64,000 bases of DNA from Epiperipatus broadwayi (Eukaryota; Onychophora; Udeonychophora; Euonychophora; Peripatidae), in assembly GCA_028023455.1 (NCBI GenBank), contig JAQFVV010006549.1, positions 622,001-686,000 on the forward strand. Direction: 5' to 3'. Position numbers and translations under genes: made by a program. Positions 38,993 to 47,948 of this stretch are shown piece after piece. How positions within the stretch are numbered: position 1 is the stretch's first letter; each line of letters starts with the position of its first letter. The notes under the pieces were generated by a model. It was given only the letters and a program-made list of their open reading frames with translations. It had not been told where the DNA came from and searched no databases.

Positions 38993-39103
38993 GAGTAGGC
39001 ACTAGATTGGAATTTTATGCACAAGCCTTCTGGTATCCATTGATTACTCTATCTTGTAGTGTGGCAATATGTATAGTGAGCTTTTGCCTGTTTTAATAAT
39101 GAT

Positions 39104-39579
39104 TTATTCAAGTGATCTTTTTATAATTCACTTAATTATTTTCTCATATTTATTTATCTACTCACTTATTTATATTTTTCCTAAAATGGAATACAAAATC
39201 AATTTATGATTGGATGCTAATATTAATAATAAACAAGAATGTTGTTTGAACATTATAGTTGCTATATCTGGTTAACATTTGTACTTCAAGACTTCTATTA
39301 TCCAGAGATCAAGTAAAATGAAATTAAATATGATCAATAAACTTCTTTATTTTTTTATACTATGATACAACTCTAATCTGGGCACTTACAGTATAAATAC
39401 AGTGAAATACATAATAAAATTTTTTAGAAGAAAATTTATATTACAACAGATATAATACTTCTTTTTTAAAACATGTAGATAAAATTAAACATATCAAGAT
39501 AACTCCCATGGCTTGACATTACAGTATTATTATGGTTCATAAAATAGGTAGGTATCAAAAGATATCCAATGAGGTTTGA
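39104..39579. other. AT-rich spacer between fold-backs
   Basis: No feature was seen. Confidence 0.4.
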
Positions 39580-40237
39580 TAATAATAAGTATTAAACCAC
39601 TAAACATCACATGATCACTATCTCATACTAGCACATAATTGTTATTAAACAATTCAAAACAAAGCAAAACTCTCCATATAGTAGTGCCATCTTGTGCTAA
39701 CAAGAGCAATCAATGGATGCCAGAAGGCTTATGCATATAATCCCTATCTAGTGCCTATTCATCCAATATCCCCAGACTAGTTTCTGGCTTTTAACTCTAT
39801 TTAACTACAAAACTATGAGAATGAAATTGAAAACACAATTAATATTTTCAATCCAAGCTCAATAGCTTATATAGTCAATTCAGCACCCATACATTTTGAT
39901 GTCTTTGGCTCTTTAACAAACATAGCTTGGATTGAAAATATTAATTGTGTTTTCAATTTCATTCTCATAGTTTTGTAGTTAAATAGAGTTAAAAGGTGGG
40001 TGCTGGAGGGTTGCATTAGATCCTAAGATCTAGGTGCAGTGCTCTCAGATCCAAGGCTCCGCACTGATAAAGGCCACAAGCCAGAAACTAGTCTGGGGAT
40101 ATTGGATGAGTAGGCACTAGATAGGGATTTTATGCATAAGCCTTCTGGCATCCATTGATTGCTCTTGTTAGCACAAGATGGCACTACTATATGGAGAGTT
40201 TTGCTTTGTTTTGAATTGTTTAATAATAAGTATTAAA
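39580..40237. mobile_element. Fold-back element 2 with 17-bp flanking direct repeat
   Basis: The element (39597-40220) is flanked by exact direct copies of TAATAATAAGTATTAAA at 39580-39596 and 40221-40237, a likely target-site duplication. Its arms are inverted repeats of high identity: a 41-base block near the centre (left arm around 39809-39849) recurs exactly in reverse complement, and the ends around CAAGATGGCACTACTATATG also pair. The right arm is longer and holds a hammerhead motif; the left arm has lost about 130 bases including most of its ribozyme. It is related to fold-back 1 but with different outermost bases. A transcript would fold into a long double-stranded RNA. Confidence 0.75.
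40049..40107 (+). ncRNA. Hammerhead ribozyme with one core change, fold-back 2
   Basis: Same layout as 38934-38992. Helix I is ATCCAA/TTGGAT plus CCGCA/TGGGG, helix II is GGC/GCC, GAAAC is followed by TA and GTC, and cleavage would fall after 40093. The core box reads CTGATAA at 40064-40070 instead of CTGATGA. Loss of that invariant G should abolish or strongly reduce cleavage. Confidence 0.6.
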
Positions 40238-41452
40238 TTACTATTAATAAATTTATAATAGATATACATTTATAAAAAAAATATTATTGCTATTAATATA
40301 CAAATATAAAATGTGTAATGGATACTACATCTTGATTGATTTAAGTTGAAAAGTTTAACCAAATCATTAGAAATAGAATGTTACGGCTTTTGCATAATAC
40401 TTCTTTTTAACAAAAAACAATATCTATAACAGGTTTTTAATCTCAAAAATAATATTGAATCATTGATAGAGTCATATCAAAACCCTAGACTAGTTTATGG
40501 TTATTTGTATTTATCAACAAGAAGAACATCTAGCAACAACTTATATTATTCAGGCTAATGATTTTGTGATTTAGCTACATGGGTTTTAAAATAAACCAGC
40601 AATTACATACTAATATATATCAGATAATGAATCATTGAAAATTTTCACTTTACTTTAGATATTGGAATATATTCTATTTATTTAACATCTATTTATTATA
40701 AGCCTATGTGAACAATGGAAACTAGATAATAGTGCTATGAATATATCCCTATCTACAAATTAGGTTCTCACAGTTTCATCAGTGGGCAACACTGAATTTG
40801 CATCTACATACCAACTTTTATGGATTTGCTATTTTATACTATTTAATACTCAAGCTTATCATGGTTATTTCTATATTAGTAGAAAGAATAGAATAAATTA
40901 TTCCTCTAATGCAAATGTTGATATCAAATGATAAAATCATTTGATGGGTTAAAGATGTGTCAAAGTAAAATATATTTAATGATATTAAATAATGCAGTTG
41001 TTGGCCTAAATATAGACCAATACAATTATGCAAGAAAGTTGGCTTAGGTTTTATATTCTATGGTGATTATGATAATTAGTTATGTTAATGTAAAAGAAAT
41101 GTAAATCCAATGAACCATCGCCTACTTTTTTTTTATTACCAAACTTAAAGTAAAGGGCACTGGTGTAAATATTTCTAATATTTTTTTTTCTAATGCAGAT
41201 GCCAAAGTAAGATGGAAAAGTTCCAAATCTCAAAGCGTTGTATAACTGCCACGTATTGTTTTAATCACTATGCACTTATTTACATACAGTTTTATTGTAT
41301 ACATACATAAGTATATTCGTTCTATAATAAAAAGAACGTATAAACATTTTCTGAATTTGCTTTCTGAGAACTTAGATTGAATAGCGTTTTTATAAATAAA
41401 ATCACAAGTTTCAGTATCTCGTTTCTGTTTTCTTTTATTTTTAATAGCAGCA
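40238..41452. other. AT-rich, with slightly CpG-rich patch at its end
   Basis: Nothing is recognised up to about 41170. From about 41200 CpG dinucleotides become more frequent (AAAGCGTTG, CCACGTATTG, AGAACGTATA). A 79-codon minus-strand frame, 41230-41469, starts at an ATG inside the X-box motif and has no known domain. Confidence 0.35.
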
Positions 41453-41466
41453 GTTGCCATGGTTAC
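41453..41466. promoter_or_regulatory. RFX X-box-like motif
   Basis: GTTGCCATGGTTAC; on the minus strand GTAACCATGGCAAC. This matches the palindromic X-box GTNRCC-NN-RGYAAC bound by RFX factors, which in animals often control ciliary genes. No ciliary gene is visible nearby, so it is a candidate site only. Confidence 0.35.
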
Positions 41467-41866
41467 CAATAAAATTCTATATATGTTTTTAAAAGTAAGT
41501 AAAAAAATTATTTGTTATCTAATAAGCAAAAATACACAAACACGTATGTATTTTCAGAAAATAACTATTTTAATACTAAACATTGAACATTCTTGAGAAT
41601 ATAGCAAATCTCAAAATAATCTCAGGACCGTATTGTGATTAAATAATAACAATTCTTTGTTGGAATAAATTAGTTTTTTTACTGTCCTCTATTTAAAAAA
41701 ACAAAAGCAACTTCAAAATAGATATACAATTTTGAATACTAGGTCTAATAATAATAATGTCATCTTCTTTATTTACTGTACATGTAATGTATAAAGCGTT
41801 AATACAATTACAGATTGTAAAATGAGCAAATATACAAATATAAAATTATCAAAAAATATTTTAAAA

Positions 41867-41901
41867 AAATACTACTACTACTACTACTACTAATAATAAT
41901 A
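41867..41901. repeat. (CTA)n/(AAT)n microsatellite
   Basis: About seven ACT/CTA units followed by four AAT units. Confidence 0.9.
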
Positions 41902-42145
41902 ATCATATTTTCAATGGTATGAATGGCTGAAGAATTTGAGAAGGAGGATATCAAAGCATGTCTATTAAAATGTGAAGATTTGCTATCTTAATAGAAAACC
42001 GAGCATTGATTATAGATATGTGTGAGAGATGATGATATGGGCCAACTGATGAGTATTGGTTCAGCACAAAATACATATTTTGGAAATCATATACCTTTTT
42101 CACAAATGTCTGCTCATGGGAATTGGTTATATGAGATAGAATAGA

Positions 42146-42245
42146 TAGCTGATGGGAGCTTGAAAGTCTGTGTTCAAATCCCCTATACTCATCTAGTCTC
42201 CAGGTGTATAAAATATAGTTACATTTAAAATATTAATAATAATAA
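42146..42245 (+). repeat. Possible tRNA-derived SINE fragment
   Basis: An A-box-like TAGCTGATGGG at 42146 lies upstream of a B-box-like GTGTTCAAATCCCC ending near 42183. An AATATTAATAATAATAAAAG tail follows at about 42225. Box spacing is a little short and no second copy in this window confirms it. Confidence 0.3.
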
Positions 42246-43819
42246 AAGAACATATAATAATAGTCATAAAATAAAAAAAGAATAAAATATATAAATGTCA
42301 ATCAACTGAGGATGATTAAAAATACCTTTTATGATGGCTATAGAGAATTGATTGGAAATCAAGATCAAACATATCTTTATTTGCAAAGCCTTCTTTATAT
42401 GCTAGAGATAAATGAAATAAAGGTGAATATTTTAATATATTAGGTTTACAAGTGTTAAGATGGAAAGTATTATGAGTGCAATTTTTATCATGTTATTAAC
42501 TTAGAAAGCAAGTTAGAGATAAATATTTCTGAAAGATAATTTTATATAAGAATTTAAGCTCTCTTGTTTTCTGTCTCAGTAATAGCAGGATACATTTATT
42601 ATAATTTAGATTATTGAATTTAGAAAATTTAAAAAAATAAAACAAATAACAGGCTAAACTTTAATATTTACCTTGTAATGTAAATTCCAAATAAGTAATT
42701 CATACATCAAAATAAAAAGAACTTATCTAAAAAATTTAAATTTTGTTAAATTATTTAACATTTCTCCATATCTAAAATAGGTCCTGTGAATTCTATGTGA
42801 AAAGAACAAACTATTGGAAAATATTATTCTTAGATATCTTAGATTTTTATTTAATATGATGTTATAAGTCATAACTATTGTATACCATATCAAAATTTCA
42901 GATTTCTTCAAATAAGAGACATCAGAACACATATTCATATTTGCATTAATTTTATCATTCTCATACCATCTGAAGAACATCTATATTCCTTTGCAGTAAG
43001 ATGCAGTCATTAAGAGAGCAAATGTATCTGAAAGTAGATGGATTGAGAATCTCGGACTATTTCTGAGGTCATCAGAAAGGGGATTAAAAAATAAAAGAAT
43101 CACATTGACTCAAGTTACTCTAAGAAAAGAACAATATGGTAATAAATATTTAATATTGCAAAATATTTTTTGTCTGAGAACAAAATTAAATCATATAATC
43201 AGACTTTTGAAAAAGTCTAATCTGAAAAGTTTTGCAAGAAGATTTCTATGATTCACTTCATCTAAAGCTTTGAACATTATAAAAAATTAATCTAGATTGA
43301 TATTACAGTAGTATTTGAAATTTGATCAAGAATCATTAGCTGCTTTTGTTTTAATAGAGTAATTGGACAAAAACCCAACATATTACTCAGACATAAAAGC
43401 CTTGTTGACTTTAATATTAGTTGTTATTATACAAACAACTTTCATAATACTGAAGACAATAATGTGTACAACTAAACAGGTGTATAGTCTCTTACTAAAT
43501 TTCTAGATTACTTCTTAAAAATAAACATAACTTTTGCATGTTAAAGGGATTCAATTTAAAATATGTTCAAGAGAAGAAGCAGTATATTTAGAGTTTCTTT
43601 ATGAATAAAAGCTAAAGTAATAATAGTAATAATAAATGTATCATCTTCAGTTTTAAAATATTACATTGTCATTAATCATGTGTAACATTATATTTCTTAT
43701 ACCTCATATTTTTATTTTTTTGAAAATATGTTTACCACTTTGTCTCAAAGATCATGAGTCTTTTAAACTATTATTACTATTATTATAAATTTATTAAACA
43801 CACCTTGATTATATAAGTA
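42246..43819. other. AT-rich sequence, no feature seen
   Basis: Short hydrophobic or lysine-rich frames only. No repeat boundary could be supported before the palindrome at 43820. Confidence 0.45.
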
Positions 43820-43992
43820 ATATTTACTGAGGCTAAACCCTGAGAATATGCATGTAAAATGCGATAGTAGGGACCTCTACAGATGTTTAACCACAAGCTT
43901 TCCCCTCTTTTCTTGCATAGCATAAGCTTGTGGTTAAACACCTGTAGAGGTTTTACATGCATATTCTTGAGGTTATAGCCTCAGTAAATATT
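43820..43992. repeat. Palindromic pair of the CCTGTAGAGG repeat
   Basis: Two units in inverted orientation. AATATTTACTGAGGCT starts the left arm and AGCCTCAGTAAATATT ends the right arm, with TGTGGTTAAAC / GTTTAACCACAAGC next to the 21-base loop at 43901-43921. The right arm lacks the CCCTACTATCGCA part. It is the same family as 30773, 44288 and 52921. Confidence 0.85.
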
Positions 43993-44044
43993 ACTATTAT
44001 TATAATATTGTCACTTGGAAAATTATTTTAATAAATTAAATCTC

Positions 44045-44195
<151 letters not shown>

Positions 44196-44287
44196 ACTAT
44201 TATTATGATATGATGATGATATTTCAAAAAGTAACTTTATTCAGACTAGAAGAGCAGGTTACATTAATATTTTCTAATTATAAATTC

Positions 44288-44395
44288 GTTTAAATGCACA
44301 CTGATTACATAAGCTTGTGGTTAAGACCTGTAGAGGTCCCTAATATTGCATTTTTACATGTATATTCTTGAGGTTACAGCCTTAGTAAATATTAA
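44288..44395 (+). repeat. CCTGTAGAGG repeat, single unit
   Basis: CGTTTAAATGCACACTGATT, then CATAAGCTTGTGGTTAAGAC, CTGTAGAGGTCCCTAATATT and TACAGCCTTAGTAAATATT. It shows the full unit with both outer edges, next to the palindromic pair. Confidence 0.8.
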
Positions 44396-44683
44396 TACTT
44401 TCTGCATACATGTGTTTACACTGATATTCCTGAGGATTATGTATATTGTGTCTAAGTTCTTTACAAGTCTTTACAGATATAAACTGGGTGAATGATGAAT
44501 TGTCTGTTATAGGTTATAATACTAAATTTATATGGCTTCTGTTAGTTTTTTAATTCCCTTGTTTTTTTAAATTGTTTCTCAAAATTATCTTATTTACATT
44601 TGGATAATTAAGCCACATGTTTACAGTATATATATATATATATGTCATATTGTTATTACTATTTGCGGGATATTCCGTGTAGT

Positions 44684-44748
44684 GAAAAAGCTAAATGCTG
44701 ACGTTTCAGTACAATATCAAGTACCTTCCTCAGAGCGTCCTCTTTCTC
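44684..44748 (-). ncRNA. Penelope hammerhead ribozyme, copy 1
   Basis: On the minus strand, helix I has an outer part GAGAAAG/CTTTTTC (one G-U) and an inner part GCT/AGC with a flanking A-U. The core box CTGAGGA is at 44733-44727. Helix II pairs GTAC with GTAC around TTGATATT. GAAAC is followed directly by GTC, so helix III is just ACGT, self-complementary as in dimeric Penelope hammerheads. The predicted cut is after C at 44700. All invariant core bases are present; position 7, where G replaces the common U, is variable. The T-G-A of the core is also the stop codon of the endonuclease frame. Confidence 0.75.
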
Positions 44749-45170
44749 AAATCATAAGAATGCATGTGAGATTTAAAACCGTTTTTATCGTTTTCTTTCT
44801 CCTCATATTTAAATTCTATTGGTTGAGAAGTTTTAAAATTTATTTTCTCTTCCAATAGCTTCTTCCAAATGTTGTTAATCTTCTTTAATTCACACCTTTC
44901 ATTTATGCTCTTGGGCCTTTTAAAAATCTCTATAGCTTCTCTTAGCAATCTCTGGTCATATTGTTCAATTTTTGCTAAAATATTTGTTTTTTCAAAATTG
45001 ATATCATGATTTGTTAATTTTATATGAGAATAAATAGCTGATGAATTGGATTTTTCTCTCACTGCCAGAATGTGTTCTTCCTTTCTAATATTTATTCTAC
45101 GATTAGTCTGTCCTATATATGTATGTGGACAGACCCTACATGGAATTTCATATACACCATGACACTCCAA
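44730..45170 (-). pseudogene. Penelope GIY-YIG endonuclease domain, copy 1 (frameshifted from RT)
   Basis: This 146-codon segment is the C-terminal endonuclease that nicks target DNA. It shows C3, then HGVYEIPC (GIY at 5-7), a CxxC pair (C11, C14) and TYIGQTNRRINIRKEEH (YIG at 18-20) with the arginine and EEH region of the family. It then runs into a lysine-rich tail ending SYDLRKRTL. In copy 2 the same protein is continuous with the RT. Here a run of eight A instead of seven near 45211-45218 shifts the frame between RT and endonuclease. The first Met shown is internal, not a true start. The stop TGA lies in the hammerhead core. Confidence 0.85.
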
Positions 45171-45204
45171 AGCAATTTTATCTTTAGGAAGTGGAAATAT
45201 TTCA

Positions 45205-46539
45205 CTAATTTTTTTTATAAGTAGTGTAAATTGTGTGAATATTATTATTTTTTAAAATGTTACCAATTCTATCAGTTACTCCTTTTATATATGGCAAAAT
45301 TGTCTTAATTTTTGATGTATCAAAATCTTTTTTCTTTTGATATGTATAAGCCCTATTAATAATGTTGTAATTAAAACTGTTATGAAGAAGCATTTTATTA
45401 GTAGCAAAAAGGTCCCGGTGAAAATGGCTATCATCAGAAAGTTTCTTAGTTCTATCCAATAATGTCTTTGCTACTGAAAATAGTTGTGCAGGATGGTGAT
45501 GAGAGGAAAAATGCAGATATCTCCCAGTGTGTGTTGGTTTTTTATATATGTCATGGGATAAAGAACCATTTTCCCTTCTTTCAATCAAAACATCTAAAAA
45601 AGGTAATTGATTATTACTTTCTATCTCCATGGTAAATTTAATATTGTTATGAAAAGAGTTTAAAAAATTAAAAAAGTCATCAAGAGCATGCTTGCCATGA
45701 GGCCAAATAACAAAGGTATCATCAACATACCTCAGCCATATAGATGGTTTTTTAACTGCTAAAGTCAAAATTTTATTTTCCAAATCCTCCATAAAAATAG
45801 AAGCTAATGCTGGAGAAATTGGTGAACCCATAGCTAGACCTGATGTTTGATTATACATCTGCCCATCAAAAACAAAAAATGTATTCGATAAGCAATGTTC
45901 AATCAAAACCACAGCAAAATTAGGCAACTGAATATTTTTTAAAACTTGAATTGCTTCATTTACAGGTACACTAGTAAGAAGTGAAACAATGTCAAAACTT
46001 ACCAAAATATCATTCTTAGTCAATTTAATATCCCGGATAAGCTCAAGAAAATGATTAGCATCTTTAACATATGATGACATCGTTGATAAATGCGGCTGTA
46101 AAAAAGAAGTCAAAAAACGAGCTAGTGTCTGTGTAGATGAACCAACTGCACTTACAATCAGTCTCAATGGAATATCTGGCTTGTGAATTTTTGGTAAACC
46201 ATATAATTTTGGATAAAAAGAAGATTTTTCCCTGGGAGTAAGCTGTAACTTTGTTTCTAAATCTAGATCAGTAGAATAAATTAATGTTTTTGTTTTCTTT
46301 TCAAGATAAGTCATAGGATCTCTATAAATTTTTTTATAAATATTATCATTTAATAAATCATGTATTTTTTTAAAATAATCAGCCTTATTTAAAATTACTG
46401 TAGTATTACCCTTATCTGCCGGAAGAATAGTAATAGATTTGTCATTTTTTAATGCAAACAAAGCTCTTCTTTCATTAATTGATAAATTAGTTTTAGGTGG
46501 TTTTGCTTTCTTTAAAATATCGTATATGATGCTAATCAT
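45205..46539 (-). pseudogene. Penelope reverse transcriptase domain, copy 1
   Basis: A 444-codon open frame. In order: LPADKGNTTVIL (39-50, RT motif 1), YGLPKIHKP (113-121), LVSFDIVSLL (179-188, motif A aspartate), TSGLAMGSPISPALASIF (232-249, motif B), RYVDDTFVIW (270-279, catalytic YVDD at 45718-45729) and LPFLDVLI. These are the hallmarks of Penelope RT. The frame lacks the N-terminal part of the usual 700-800-residue protein and its first Met comes from the junction with copy 2. It ends early by the poly-A frameshift described for 44730-45170. Apart from those breaks the catalytic residues are intact. Confidence 0.9.
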
Positions 46540-47121
46540 TTTCTTGAGCTTATCCGGGATATTAAATTGACTAAGAATGATATTTTAGTAAGTTTTGACA
46601 TTGTTTCACTTTTTACTAGTGTACCTGTAAATGAAGCGATTCAAGTTTTAAAAAATATTCAGTTGCCTAATTTTGCTGTAGTTTTGATTGAACACTGCTT
46701 ATCGAATACATTTTTTGTTTTTGATGGGCAGATGTATAAACAAACATCAGGTCTAGCTATGGGTTCACCAATTTCTCCAGCATTAGCTTCTATTTTTATG
46801 GAGGATTTGGAAAATAAAATTCTGACTTTAGCAGTTAAAAAACCATCTATATGGCTTAGGTATGTTGATGATACCTTTGTTATTTGGCCTCATGGCAAGC
46901 ATGCTCTTGATGACTTTTTTAATTTTTTAAACTCTTTTCATAACAATATTAAATTTACCATGGAGATAGAAAATAATAATCAATTACCTTTTTTAGATGT
47001 TTTGATTGAAAGAAGGGAAAATGGTTCTTTATCCTATGGTATATATATAAAAAACCAACACACACTGGGAGATATCTGCATTTTTCCTCTCATCACCATC
47101 CTGCACAACTATTTTCAGTAG
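46528..47121 (+). pseudogene. Penelope reverse transcriptase fragment, copy 2
   Basis: Starts inside the RT at DANHFLELIRDIKLTKND. It contains motif A (SFDIVSLF), motif B (TSGLAMGSPISPALASIF) and the catalytic YVDD at 46861-46872. The frame is lost near 47040-47056, where an extra TA in ATATATATA gives a two-base insertion compared with copy 1. Sequence after that (IKNQHTLGDIC...) is out of frame and ends at 47121. The ATG at 46567 is internal. Confidence 0.85.
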
Positions 47122-47132
47122 CAAAGACATTA

Positions 47133-47873
47133 TTGGATAGAACTAAGAGACTTTCTGATGATAGCCATTTTCACCGGGACCTTTTTTCTACTAATAAAAT
47201 GCTTCTTCATAACGGTTTTAATTACAACATTATTAATAGGGCTTATACATATCAAAAGAAAAAAGATTTTGATACATCAAAAATTAAGACAATTTTGCCA
47301 TATATAAAAGGAGTAACTGATAGAATTGGTAACATTTTAAAAAATAATAATATTCACACAATTTACACTACTTATAAAAAAATTAGTGAAATATTTCCAC
47401 TTCCTAAAGATAAAATTGCTTTGGAGTGTCATGGTGTATATGAAATTCCATGTAGGGTCTGTCCACATACATATATAGGACAGACTAATCGTAGAATAAA
47501 TATTAGAAAGGAAGAACACATTCTGGCAGTGAGAGAAAAATCCAATTCATCAGCTATTTATTCTCATATAAAATTAACAAATCATGATATTAATTTTGAA
47601 AAAACAAATATTTTAGCAAAAATTGAACAATATGACCAGAGATTGCTAAGAGAAGCCATAGAGATTTTTAAAAGGCCCAAGAGCATAAATGAAAGGTGTG
47701 AATTAAAGAAGATTAACAACATTTGGAAGAAGCTATTGGAAGAGAAAATAAATTTTAAAACTTCTCAACCAATAGAATTTAAATATGAGGAGAAAGAAAA
47801 CGATAAAAACGGTTTTAAATCTCACACGCATTCTTATGATTTGAGAAAGAGATGCTCTGAGGAAGGTACTTGA
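47133..47873 (+). pseudogene. Penelope RT C-terminus plus GIY-YIG endonuclease, copy 2
   Basis: Continues the protein after the frameshift: the thumb-like region (LSDDSHFHRDLF, RAYTYQKKKDFD, PYIKGVTDRIGNIL), then LECHGVYEIPCRVC and TYIGQTNRR of the GIY-YIG domain with no break between them, followed by the lysine-rich tail. One base fewer than copy 1 just before the ribozyme moves the stop. Here the frame reads through the hammerhead core (RKRCSEEGT) and ends at 47873. It shows that RT and endonuclease are one polypeptide in the intact element. Confidence 0.85.
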
Positions 47874-47906
47874 TATTGTACTGAAACATCTGCATTTAGC
47901 TTTTTC
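47843..47906 (+). ncRNA. Penelope hammerhead ribozyme, copy 2
   Basis: Same fold as in copy 1. The outer helix is GAGAAAG/CTTTTTC, the inner helix is ATGC/GCAT with one T-T mismatch beside the core, the core CTGAGGA is at 47857-47863, helix II is GTAC/GTAC, and GAAAC is followed by ATC. The cleavage triplet is ATC rather than GTC and the helix-III bases read ACAT, no longer self-complementary. Activity is probably reduced or lost. Confidence 0.65.
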
Positions 47907-47948
47907 ACTACACAGAATATCTCGCAAATAGTAATAATAATATGACAT

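Larger units (their letters stand above)
38112..39103. mobile_element. Fold-back element 1 with hammerhead motifs
   Basis: Two diverged arms are inverted copies of each other: left 38112-38548 and right 38728-39103. An extra outward-facing terminal piece lies between them (38565-38690). Shared landmarks include ATCAATGGATGCCAGAAGGC, TAGTGCCTACTCAT and GATCTTAGGATCTAATGCAA, or their complements. Each arm carries a type-I hammerhead motif facing outward. TAATAATGAT occurs at both outer edges (38112 and 39094) but may partly belong to the element. There is no open frame. The ribozyme type and the head-to-head, 3'-ends-outward layout match the Penelope pair at 44641-47948, so this may be the terminal repeat of a second Penelope family or a retrozyme-like non-autonomous element. 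Confidence 0.7.
44641..46530 (-). mobile_element. Penelope-like element, copy 1, 5'-truncated
   Basis: Penelope-like elements are retroelements with a telomerase-related RT and a GIY-YIG endonuclease in place of integrase. Copy 1 runs on the minus strand and holds most of the RT, the complete endonuclease, a hammerhead motif at the end of the frame and a short 3' trailer ending TAATAACAATATGACA. About the first 200 codons are missing at a sharp junction (46510-46530) with copy 2, which points the other way. Both outer ends abut (TA)n runs, so a target duplication cannot be read. The two copies are nearly identical, which suggests recent activity. Confidence 0.9.
46528..47948 (+). mobile_element. 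Penelope-like element, copy 2, 5'-truncated
   Basis: Plus-strand copy, nearly identical to the matching part of copy 1. It begins abruptly within the RT (GATGCTAATCATTTTC, reading DANHF) and runs to the shared 3' trailer ending TAATAATAATATGACAT. It is shorter at the 5' end than copy 1 by about 160 codons. The two copies abut head to head, with 3' ends outward. This inverted, unequally truncated arrangement is known for Penelope insertions. Confidence 0.9.
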
